From Climacteris rufus (lineage: Eukaryota; Chordata; Aves; Passeriformes; Climacteridae), in NCBI GenBank assembly GCA_013398175.1, contig VZRZ01004352.1, positions 69,910-133,909 of the forward strand: a DNA stretch of 64,000 bases, read 5' to 3'. The position numbers and the translations under genes are program-made. Shown in pieces: positions 37,887-48,250 of the stretch; positions within the stretch are counted from its first letter, which is position 1; the number at the start of each line of letters is the position of its first letter. The notes beneath the pieces were generated by a model. That model ran no database searches. It was given only the letters and a program-made list of their open reading frames with translations, and was not told where the DNA came from.

Positions 37887-38681
37887 GTAAGAAGATGAGT
37901 ATGCTTTGTGTCTGTCCGTTTTTTCCCCCTCACATTTGGTTGTTCTGTGTTTCATCCAGACAGCAAAATGAGTTAGGTGTTCACTGGCTGTTATTTGCAG
38001 TCTAGATCATGTAGAACTATGAGGCTTTGGCATGAAGTCAGTTGGGTTTTTTTTCCCTACAAAATAATATGGCACCGCATATCCGTCTGTTTACAAACTT
38101 TTTGAAAAAGTTATCCAAAATGATGATTATATTCAAAAGCATTATTGAATATGATAAGGTTTATAATATTTCAAATAAAAACTGTCCCAACCCTTGTCAA
38201 AGTCACTCCCATCAGAGTTTACTACAACAGAGTAAGATGTGATTATAAAGTATTTGTTGGAAAACAACTTTCAGGTCTTATTGCCACACAGGAGATCATG
38301 TTAGGGAATTATGGAATTATGTGCCATCATGTGAGTCAACATGCTAGTTGCTTCTGAGGTCTAGAAATACTTACAGTATATGATGTCTGTGACAGCTGCT
38401 GCTGGACCTTCACACATGAAAGGTATTGCACACGTGCAAGGTACTGAATCACACAGCAGAGTTTAAAGCTCCCTGAAAGTCAGTAATTCAGGCCAACTCC
38501 CTCTTCTGTCTGAATTCTTAAATTTAATCTTAAAATTAACGTTCCTCTGTTTTGATGTGAANNNNNNNNNNNNNNNNNNNNNNNNNNNNNTAGGAGGAAA
38601 AAAAAAAAATGTCTGTCAAGGAAGGGATGGAAATGCCAGTGATTTGATTTTGCTGACCCTGCTTCAATACTGTCTTTTCAG
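37887..38681 (+). other. Short intron containing an assembly gap
   Basis: 795-base GT-AG intron. The 29 N bases at 38562-38590 make its true length unknown. The acceptor TGTCTTTTCAG is intact. Confidence 0.85.
38562..38590. other. Assembly gap (29 N)
   Basis: A run of N, 91 bases upstream of the exon at 38682 and inside the intron. A long A run follows it (38598-38609), so the gap probably covers a hard-to-sequence homopolymer. Confidence 0.98.
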
Positions 38682-38865
38682 ATACTGAATATGACTCTGA
38701 GCAGGCCTGGGGTAGCATTTAGGCAAGGCCCTGTGAGCATTGTTTTTGCCATCCGAGATAAATACGGTTTTCTCAACGGGTCCGAAGTCAGTGAGCAGCT
38801 CAGAAACTTGTCCGTGGTGGAATTCAGCTTCTACCTGGGCTTTCCTGTGCAGCAAATTGCTGAAC
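38682..38865 (+). CDS. KIAA1549: KIAA1549-like exon: second half of SEA-like module 2
   Basis: 184-bp exon, entered in phase 0 and left with one extra base (C) before GTGAGT. It encodes ILNMTLSRPGVAFRQGPVSI-VFAIRDKYGFLNGSEVSEQL-RNLSVVEFSFYLGFPVQQIAE. The FRQGPVSIVFAI stretch closely follows the SEA consensus around the cleavage site (F-R-x-G-S-V-x-V-x-F), with Pro in place of the nucleophilic Ser. Three sequons (NMT, NGS, NLS). The C-terminal part (YLGFPV...AEP) matches ILGYRI...AQP from module 3, which is direct evidence of internal duplication. Confidence 0.88.
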
Positions 38866-40589
38866 GTGAGTACTTGCTGTTACCCAATACCACAAAATGC
38901 TTTCTTCTAGTATCTTTCCCCTCTACCATTTTAAAGTAATTGTGTGCATAAGTGATAATGCAGCTTCAAGTACTTTGCTTGTATCATGAGTTCTGCAGAG
39001 CAAATCTGTGCCCCTTTCTGCTCACCTTTTTTCTTGTTACAGCAGCTTGTTGCTTTTGTCATCTAACTTTCCTTTTGAGCTGGGTCGGTTGAGCTTAACC
39101 TGGCTTCATTAGTCTATTGGTCTTAGTCCAGATTAAAAAAAAAGGAAATCACTCGGATCACTACTGCCATGAAGTGTACTCGAAGGTGTGCCTGTGTGGT
39201 TATGTCTACAGAGGTCTTTGCTAATTCTCAGCAGGGTTTGCTGCCTTTGGGGTTGTGTTGCACTTAACTGCATCTCTGACTTATAAAGCCTGGGACACTG
39301 GCTGCATAAGCTTGTATTTGACCATTTAGCCTGAATTATGTTAATCAGCAGCAGTGCTTCTTTTTGAGTAGTCTCTTATGTTTTAAGGTATTACCTCTTA
39401 AGTATATCTCTCACCTTTTATGTACAATTTGTGTTGCAAGTCATTTTTTTCAGACCACTGTCATCCTAAACGTAGATGAATGGGAATTGCCTGCATAACA
39501 GAGCTTGCTTGACACTCAGCCTTGACAACTTATGTTGGTTAGATTTGTCAGATGACTCATGAACGTAAGCAAGATCATGAGAGAACAGTACTTGCCTTTC
39601 CCTGCTGGTGGGTGTTATTAACTCAGTCCATTAATTCCCTGTTTCTCCTATCTCACTGTGATTTTTAATTTTTGAAATTATTTCCATGAGCTGTAGAGAT
39701 GCATAACATCTGACACAGTGAGTTTTACAATGCAGTTAAACATGTAGTGAAAAATCAGGCCTAATGGGAGCTGGTGTTCATTATGCAGCTGTGTATGTCA
39801 ATGAAAATACTGCAAAGACAGTGACTGTCAACAGAAGTTGCTCTCCTTAGCACCTTTTGATCTAGGTAAGATGATTCCATAGGATACTTCCCCATATATT
39901 GGAAGTAGTTTAAACATACTCATTTCTTGAAGTTTGTTTATTTTATTTATTGGCGGTTTTGATCCCTCTACTCCCATAATCAATTAAAAAATGTATGAGG
40001 TTGTTGAGTCACTTTCTTTAGGCATTTCTTCTCTCGTTTGGTGTCACATAGAGCGCTTGCCTGTGCAGTGGTAGCTGTATGTAGTGGAGCCAGGACCAAA
40101 AGTCTTGAGAATCCATGTCCATAGAAGACTAGCATTTCTTTTGTTCCTGTGAGGCCATAGAACATCTGAGGTTGTGGGCTGTGGTCTTTATTTCTCACTG
40201 AATTCAAATTAAATATTGTTCTTGTCTTGATTGCTTGAAAGGCACTTCTCTGTACTCTGTGTTATCTCTTCTACACATTTGCCCTAGAGTTTATTTAGCT
40301 TTTAGTCTCCTTAGTAATATTCTTGGTGTTGTGGGATGCTTTTTTCCTATGATCTACTACATTGGGTTTACAGTTTTTAGTTTTGTCAGCATAGTCTGAA
40401 GTTATATTTGTAGTGCTTTTGTAGTGCAGATTGCCCCTTGCTGAGAATTCATCTTCTGGATTGTGCAGTGGAGCTAACAGTGCAATTAAGTGATAACAAA
40501 ATTTCCACCAAGGCCAGTGTATCCTGAAAGAGAGGCTGGTCATAGAGGAAAAATGTTCCTTTTAAATATGCATGTACATTGTTCTCCTT

Positions 40590-40643
40590 GGTGTTGGGAC
40601 TAGATGACCTTTAAGGTCCTTTCCAACCCAAACAATTCTGTGA
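40590..40643 (+). mobile_element. Very short CR1 LINE 3' tail
   Basis: GGTGTTGGGACTAGATGACC, then CTTTCCAACCCAAACAATTC and TGTGATT: this is the last 50-60 bases of an avian CR1. It is an extreme 5' truncation or a remnant. Too short to place in a subfamily. Confidence 0.8.
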
Positions 40644-40711
40644 TTTTATTTTTCTTTCCTGGTGACACTTAGGAAATTTGTAATTTATTTAATGCTTATC
40701 TCAGGAGCTCC

Positions 40712-40825
40712 CCCTGTGTTACCTGCATGTGTACAGTGCCTGGTCAGTGGGGATGATTCCAGGCTGGTCCCTGTGTTACCTGCATGTGTACAGTGCCTGG
40801 TCAGTGGGGATGATTCCAGGCTGGT
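40712..40825 (+). repeat. Exact tandem duplication, two units of 57 bp
   Basis: CCCTGTGTTACCTGCATGTG through CCAGGCTGGT is repeated without a single mismatch (40712-40768 and 40769-40825). The unit is 19 codons long, so one frame passes through both copies, but there is no sign of coding use. Perfect identity implies a very recent duplication, a variable minisatellite or an assembly artefact. Confidence 0.95.
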
Positions 40826-43800
40826 GCCAGTGGAGCTCTGTGGTTGCTGACATGCCAATGGGAAAGTCAGGTAAAGTAGAGTGAGTGAAGAGGTCAGGAT
40901 TTTTAGGAATTATGAGATCTTTCCAAATATTGCAATATAGAAGAGGTAAGGATTTGGTGGATATGGTGTCCTAAATTAAGGAACATCTTGTCAACCTTTG
41001 AGTTGCTTGTTAAAGGAACTCAGATTTACTATAGATTGAGCCCATTGCAAGACAGCACATTTTGGTTTGAACTGTTCCAGTTTGGTGTCAGTAGTGCTCT
41101 GATGCCTTTGTAGGCATTGCTCTGGAATACCAGCTATACTTCTATTTGATAAGATGGCAAACTGGGAACACAGTTTCTCAGATTACTGGAGCTATGGGTC
41201 CTTCTGTCAGCACAGTATTGATGATTTGTAGTTCAAACACTTTTATCAGTGAAACAACCACACTCAGTTATTCTTAGCTGTTTTTACAGATTTTTGCACT
41301 GTTGCTGTGACTGTATTTTGAGCCTAAGGATTTTAGGTCTTCAGTGTTCAGAGCCAAAAAACCTGCCCAAAGGCTCAGCAGCATTGGGCAGATCCTTCTT
41401 GAGACATCTTATTGAACAGTCTGTTGAGGGTGACCAACAACCAGATCCTCAAAGCTACTTTGGCAGGGAGGTGCCTCAATGTTTCTGTTTTCTAGGCCCT
41501 GAACTCTCTGCATTCATACTCTGCTTTAGTCTGCAGGGCAGGTGTTGTGAAGGTCTTCCTTAGACTGATACAGCTTTTTTGGTCTGTTGAGATTAATATG
41601 CAACCCTCTGCTTTCAGTGTGCATTTTTTTTTGGGAATCTTGGGTATTTACATTTAAACAATTTACATATGCTATTGTTTAGATGTAAATATGAAATGTT
41701 CCATGCCATACTGTTTTATGGCATTAGTGCCTTAATTATCAGGCATGCTAACAGTTAATACTCTTATTGGTGACTTTCCTTTTTCCTCTTGAGGACTATG
41801 TGTATGATTTTGTAAGTTTTATAGATGCATCTGAAGAACAAAAAGTTATTTGTAGGTGAGCTGAGTTTCAGGGCTCAACCCCAAGCTTTGGGGGTTGAAG
41901 TTGATTCGTGACCTGGAAAATGCTACTTGTGCATCTGCACGCTGTTAAGTGAAGTGAGACCTTGACATCAATGTCCCAAATATGAGCCTTGTTTGAAGGA
42001 ATGTGTTTGCTCCCTGCCACTTGTTCAGTTTGCATTGCCTTTTACACACAGTCCTCTCACTGGTTTTATTCACATAAATAATGTGTACTGTTTATACTTT
42101 TAACTGTGAAGTTTGTCCCTATGTGGTACATCATTAACACCAGGAATTTTTTGTCAGCTTTTTTCCTACTCAGAGTCAGGATCAGTAGTGAAAGTTGTTA
42201 ATTTGATAGAATTGGACTGTTCTGTGCAGGAACAGGGCTGTTAAATTGGCCAAACCTGGAAACTTCCAGACTTTCTTCTTTCCTAACAAGTCTTCTAGGT
42301 GACTTCAGCAACATGCTTATATTCAAATGTCCAGTTGACACTTTCTGGCGTGCTTATTTTGCATTGTCTACCTTATAGCTTACATTTCAGATTATTAATT
42401 GGTTAGATGGTCGTGACCTGCATGTCAGCAGAAAGTAAACGAAATGTAATTGCAATTTTTGGGTGCTAATTCATTGAAAATAATAAATAATATATTTGGT
42501 ATCTCTTTGTTGCTGTCCTCTCAGAGGACAGGCAAAGACTCACTGTGGAGTAGATGGGCAATATTTGCCTTCATGAACTTACCCTGAATGAATGTCCTTG
42601 TTTTTGTTATGACTTTAAGTAGAGAGAGTTGCCTTGGGACTTGCTAATTTTTCAGTGCTAAGTAGCACTTTGATGCATGTCATCTGTTTTGGCTGTCTTG
42701 GAGATGTTGCAAGGCCGATAGGATAATACAAAATTGTATTATATGGTCCAAGGACGTCATAAATCTTCTTTTCTGGGTGGATTTTGGATCAGACTTTTAC
42801 AGACACAGTGTGTTATTATTGCCCACACCGCAGTATTTGCATGGAATCTTATTTCTCAGTTAATGCCTTCTTGTTCCAAATACTGCGTTCCCTCTATGCT
42901 TTCTACTACTGTTCTCCATTTATCAGAAATAAGAATGATTGGCATATCAGTTCTGTCCTGTACAGTCCTACAATCTCTGCAGGAGAGTCAGAGATCCTTG
43001 GAGCATCTGGCAAAGGCCATGCTGCCTGAGTGATGTGCTTCAGACTGCTCTCAGTAGGTCTCTGGGTGACCAGGTGACCCTTTGCCTTTTCAGTCAGTAT
43101 TGAATCAATGCTGTTACACTGTGTGGTGCTTCAGGGCTGCATGTTAGAATCTTCTAATGATGCCAGCATCTACTTCATTAATGCATCTGTAGTCATTAGC
43201 AGACCAGCTGCAATCTAACTAATAATTGCATTTTGTCTGTCCGACATCCCCCTCAGAATAGTAATCAGTCTGTGCTGTTTGTAATTGTTAGTTCCAAGGG
43301 ACATTAGAAATCTTGCAAATACGATCTTGCTACAGTGCTGAGACTCCAGATAAGCTCAAGATCTGGCTGCATGTGTTAGTATGAGACACTTGAGTGGCCT
43401 GTGGAATAAGAGATGGAAGCTGGATTTGCTGACTGCTGGACACTTTTCAGTTGTAGAAGTGTCCATTATTCCACGCACTCTTTGTCAGGTTTTAGAACCC
43501 AGCCATAGTTGGCAGTGATCACAGCACATCTTCCTTTTCAGTGTCAAGATTTTCTGCTCAAGTTGGTTTATTTTTAAGTTGCATTAATTCCATGAAAAGT
43601 TTAAGTGAATAGTCACCCAGCAATTTGCATGAATTAAATCATTTTCAAGTACTAATTAGAAAAAGTGTGAAGAGCACATTAAGTATTGAAGCAGAACATT
43701 ATTTTGGTTTAAAAGAGTAAAAAAATCACAACTGCTGGCAGTTCAAAGCATTATGGTCACTGGAAAGTTTTTGATTTCCTTATCATGCTCTTTCCATGCT

Positions 43801-45403
43801 TTGGGAAACAACAGATTCGGTTTTCAGTTTAGTTTATGCTTTTTTGTTCAGGTTCCATTTCTAAATTGAAGTAAACAATTGCATGACTAGAGTAAATAGA
43901 ATTTCAATCTAAAAGCTTCAATCAGAAGATTCGAGTAGCAGGATGCCAAAAATAGATGTGTGTGTTCAAATAGACTGTGAGGTGCTTTTTGAATGTCTGA
44001 GAGTTTTGGAAATTTAATGCATTCTGATCACTTATAGAGAGGGACAGTATTTTCTGTTCAGGAAAATAGGACCATGTTCTAATGCCCTTCTGAATAGTGA
44101 GTCACAAAGTACCTCCCAGGTGATTATCTTGAAGCTAGTGGTGCTGTTATTGAAATGAAGGTGGAATAACCCATTTTTTTTTCCTAATAGGAGTTATTTA
44201 TAAATCTGGGAAAATAGAAGGTAAAATGTAACTAAGGATACTTTTGCTTTTACTTTGACAAAAAAAAAAAAAAATCTGAAGTTTTTTAAGGGACAAAAGA
44301 ATCAGGTTTTAGATACACTGACAGAGAACAGCTTCTCTACAAATTATTGCATCATTAAATTAGAAAAAAAAATCTTCTACTTCTCTGAAACATGCAGTAA
44401 TGGCAAACTATTGCACAACTGTAGACATCTTTACTCTAAATTGATCCAGCATGGGCCAGGTCATTTAATTGTTATGTGCTGCATTCTTTCTGTCCATGAA
44501 ATGGTTTAAAAATTAACCTTTGCGTAATGCTTAGCAAACTGCATCTGGATTAAATATTTTGAGAAAGTTAAGACCATTCCTTTTCCTTATTGCCATAGTG
44601 AAGCTTAAGACTTCCCTTGAGGAAACTGTTGGCCCAGCCCCCATCTTCACTTCTTTCCCAACATGTCTTTACTGCTCTCCAGTGGAAACCTTGGGAAAAA
44701 TCTTATCCATACTGAAGCCAGCAGAAATAGACCTTTTTGCTTACTGGGGCAAGGATTTCACTCTGGAGCACAGCTTTTTTGGGAGAATTCAGAAATTAAG
44801 AAAGCTAGGAGGCATCAAGCCAAACACAAAAGCCATGAGGTTCTTCTACAGCAATGTTTCTACAAGCACTTACTTGTGGGTTTTGTAAAAAAACACTTAT
44901 CAAGGTGGTGGTTTTTTAAATGCTTACCCCTGCACAAGTCTGGAACACAAATCATACGTGTTTAATTCTCTGCTTTACATTTATTGTTTCCTTGTAGTTT
45001 CTGCCTCAGAGAAGGTCTTATTTTCATCCTGAGACATTGATGAGTTGCCTCGTTGCCCTTTGAGCAAAAGTCTGATCCTGCAGCTAGTTCAGTAAGAGTC
45101 ACAATTCAGACAGTGAGCTGTTAAATTTCTAGGAGCAACGACCTCGGTGCAGCAGCTTGAAGTCTTTCACGTAATAAATCTGACTGTTTCAGTTAACTTC
45201 TTTTTGTTAGAGACAAACTGGGCAGTGTGTGTTCGGAGCACTTCCCTTGCCATTGTGTCTGCATTGCCTCGGGAGCAGAAATGCATCTGTGTGAATAAGA
45301 TGCTTGCTGACAGTATAAATTATGTAGTGGCTTCTGTTTTTGTGTATGTTGTTGGGAATACTGTTCTTACGGATCTTTCCCCTCCTTTCTGTTTTTCCTT
45401 CAG

Positions 45404-45463
45404 CCTTTCATTATCCTAAGCTTAATGTGTCCCAGTTGATGAAATCTTCCTGGGTGAGGACAG
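45404..45463 (+). CDS. KIAA1549: KIAA1549-like exon: 60-bp linker exon between modules 2 and 3
   Basis: A symmetric 60-bp exon (phase 1 in, phase 1 out) between a good acceptor and donor GTATGT. It encodes P-FHYPKLNVSQLMKSSWVRT with one sequon (NVS). Because it is symmetric, skipping it would keep the frame. It bridges the end of module 2 (...QIAE-P) and the Val-Leu that opens module 3. It is too short to be found by open-frame length; it was placed by phase and by recalled similarity to this part of KIAA1549 (a conserved SSWVRT). Confidence 0.83.
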
Positions 45464-48104
45464 GTATGTACAGTCTCTGTGAGTAAGTAAGAGTGCAATT
45501 AGTTTTGTTAGTGGAATAACTAGCCTACATAAATATCGATAGCTTAGGGGTGCTGCATTTTTATGAGGTAATAACATGTCTGAGCTGAACAAATTCCAAA
45601 ACCAAAGGCCCAGTGACCTGGAATATCTGGGAAATATAAATCCCTGGTCTAGAATTAACTACTGCAATTCCTTGATAATGCACACAAAGCACTTTTTGTC
45701 TATAAGGCAGTTCATTCTTAGTGAAACAACTCAGACTGTCAGGCATAAAGTGTCTACTCTGCATGTTGTCAATATGCCACATTGATTTTTAGGTATCTGT
45801 TTTATTAAAAGTGAAAATTAAAGTTTTATTTGTATGACAGTTTCTACCAAAACATGCCCAGAATAAAACAGAGTGAAAATGGATTAATTCTGAGTACATG
45901 AAAGAGTTTCATCACACTTCATTGATCTCTTCTGATTCATTCACAGATCGTCCACCAAAGTCTTCTCAATGTTTTATTCTGTAATTTACAGATGTGGTTG
46001 AGCTGTTGCATTTAGATGCTCAAAGGCTGCTGAGGTTGCCTGCCTGCTGTGGGTCTTACCTGCTGCTTTTAAGCCTGACAAGTGGCCAGGCTGTGCCTAC
46101 CAGACTTGCTCTTAGGGTGCAGATGTTCCATTGGATACACTTTTGTCTTCCTACAGCTTTATCACCTATAGTTCACCTGTTGTATAGACTTATCCTTTTT
46201 TCCAGGTATCCCTGTCTCCTCTCACCAGTGACCACTTTACTTCTTAAGCAGGAAACCAAATTGCACTGTAATTTCTAAAGCCCACATGGTTTGTTTTAGA
46301 GAAGAAAGATTTAGAGTTTCAGATGCTCCCTAATGTGGGAGAAGATCCTGTGTGTGTCTCTCATCCAGTGGCATCCTTCCTTAGAGATTTATGTTGGCTT
46401 TTTTGGTTGTACCCTGTCCGTCTCTTGCTCAGCCTTAGGTTTGTCCATTGCTGCTGAAAAGTCCCTCAGCTCCTGAAGTACAAAAAGGGTTCTTCCAGAT
46501 CAAAAATCATGTCCCCTTGGGTTTTTACAAATTTCCTGACTATAAGATTTTGAAAGCCAATTGCAGCAATGTTGTTTTGGTTTTTTGGTTTTTTTTTTTT
46601 TTTTTTTTTGTTGTTGTTGTTTTGTTGGTTTTTTTGGGTTTTTTTGGTTTTTTAGGTTGTTTTTTTTGCTCTAGAGGGATTTTTTGTAGTCTCAATTCTT
46701 GCAGGATTCTGGGAAAAGCTAATAGTCTTTGGCTGGGTCAGTCCTTTCAGTCAGTGTATTGTATTGTAAGGGGAATGAATCATGACATAGGAAAATGATA
46801 GAATCAATGCATGTAAAGGTTTTTAATATCAAATTACCCAGATATATGTGCATGCATCCCAATAGTCATAAAACACTGGGATGTGCAATGTTCTCTGTAG
46901 TTCTCCCTCTCAGTTGTAGAATACAATTCAGGCTATTAAGCATAATTTATTGATACTGAAATCCAATACACAGGCAAGAACAATTTTCTACTTTTTGTAC
47001 ATAATAGCCTTAGGTCACTATTTTGCTATTTAATTCTGAGATACTTAGTCTGTGATTGAATTTAGATGACAGATGCTGTTGATCTCGGTGACAAATCATG
47101 AAAATGTTGCCTTTTTCTGACATCTGTGGTGAAAAGCTTTAAATTGAAAAAGTGGTTTTAGTATATTTGTTATAAAAAAATAAAATTATATTTAATTGAT
47201 TTTATCCAATTGGGTGACTTTTTATTAAGCGCCACACTTAAAAAAAAATGTGGAAGCACGTACTGAAAAAGGGCTTCTAAAAATATAAACTATTTTAGTG
47301 GAGAGGAATTAAAACTGAATTTATTTAGTGCAGTCAACAGGGAGTTGGTTTGCTATCCTGTAGGATTGCTCAGATCGTTTGAATGACTTACTCTATTCAC
47401 TCCACTTTCCTCTAACTGGATGCCATCTTGTTAGTAAAGGTCCATGCTTTTTTTCATGTTCCCTCAGGGATTCCTCTCAGCAGTAGCTGCCCCAGTGACC
47501 CTGGGTACCTGGCTGCAAAGTGAGCAGGGTTGCTAACCATTTTTTTTTGTGCTGTGATTGGCATACTTGTTAATCTTATCAGGGCAAGTTGCACTTGAAT
47601 ACACAGCTTCATTCATGTTCTGCTGTTCTACTTTTTGTCCATGACTCTGAACCCTTGCCCTCCCCATCTCCAACTCTGTATTACGTCTGAACACAACACT
47701 TAGACTGAAATTAATGAATTGTCTGCACTTTAGACTAACTTTTCCCTTTTAGTAGTTTTTAAACAGTTCATTGAATGCTTATAACTTTATGTATTTCTAG
47801 AATCAAAATTGTTTCCTTAATGTCCTGGGTCTATCTAGGCTGGTTAAGATTCCAAAAAGTCCTCTGCCCATTTTTTTTTTTCCCCCCCAAATTACTACTT
47901 CCAGTTTTTTCCCACCAAATGTCTTCCTTTTCCAACATGTAACCTGCAGCTGAACAGGGCAGAATTCCCACATAAATACTCGCTCCTGAATTCTCCGTAA
48001 ACTGTCACAGGGCGACTCAAAGCTTGTAACTGAAGTCACAGAAAAGACACTGAAAGGTTTTACTAATAAATTTGTTTCCTTGGGTTGCTTTCTGTGCAAT
48101 GCAG
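45464..48104 (+). other. Intron with a T/G-rich tract
   Basis: GT-AG intron of about 2.6 kb with donor GTATGT and acceptor GCAATGCAG, the latter with a modest pyrimidine tract. It contains the T/G tract at 46571-46668 and a T-then-C homopolymer at 47871-47888. No gene is seen in it. Confidence 0.78.
46571..46668. repeat. T-rich tract with interspersed GG and TTG units
   Basis: About 100 bases made almost only of T and G, with a T run of more than 20 and a (GTT)n stretch. Low complexity; the hydrophobic open frame across it (46448-46798) is not a gene. Confidence 0.9.
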
Positions 48105-48250
48105 TTCTCCTGGGTGTCGTGGACCAGCGGGTTCAGGAGGAAGTGTTCCGGGCAGAGATGGAACGGAAACTCGCTCACCTGTTGAACGAGGCTTTGGTCA
48201 GAGGGCGCATCTGGAGACGGGCCAGTTTTGCAGGCAGCAACATTGTGCAG
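48105..48250 (+). CDS. KIAA1549: KIAA1549-like exon: first half of SEA-like module 3
   Basis: 146-bp exon completing a split Val codon (G plus TT) and ending in phase 0 before GTATTA, the weakest donor of the set. It encodes VLLGVVDQRVQEEVFRAEME-RKLAHLLNEALVRGRIWRRA-SFAGSNIVQ. A long charged helix (QEEVFRAEMERKLAHLLNEA) dominates, then a basic stretch, then the strand that crosses the exon border. It pairs with the exon at 55313. No Cys and no sequon. Confidence 0.87.

Larger units (their letters stand above)
38866..45403 (+). other. Intron with CR1 tail and a 57-bp tandem duplication
   Basis: GT-AG intron of about 6.5 kb with donor GTGAGT and acceptor GTTTTTCCTTCAG. It contains a short CR1 3' tail at 40590-40643 and two exact 57-bp units at 40712-40825, plus a near-palindrome at 41875-41898. 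The remainder shows no gene. Confidence 0.78.

Noticed and set aside
46448..46798. 116-codon open frame with a very hydrophobic stretch, membrane-protein-like
   Set aside because: The hydrophobic run is the translation of the T/G-rich low-complexity tract at 46571-46668.
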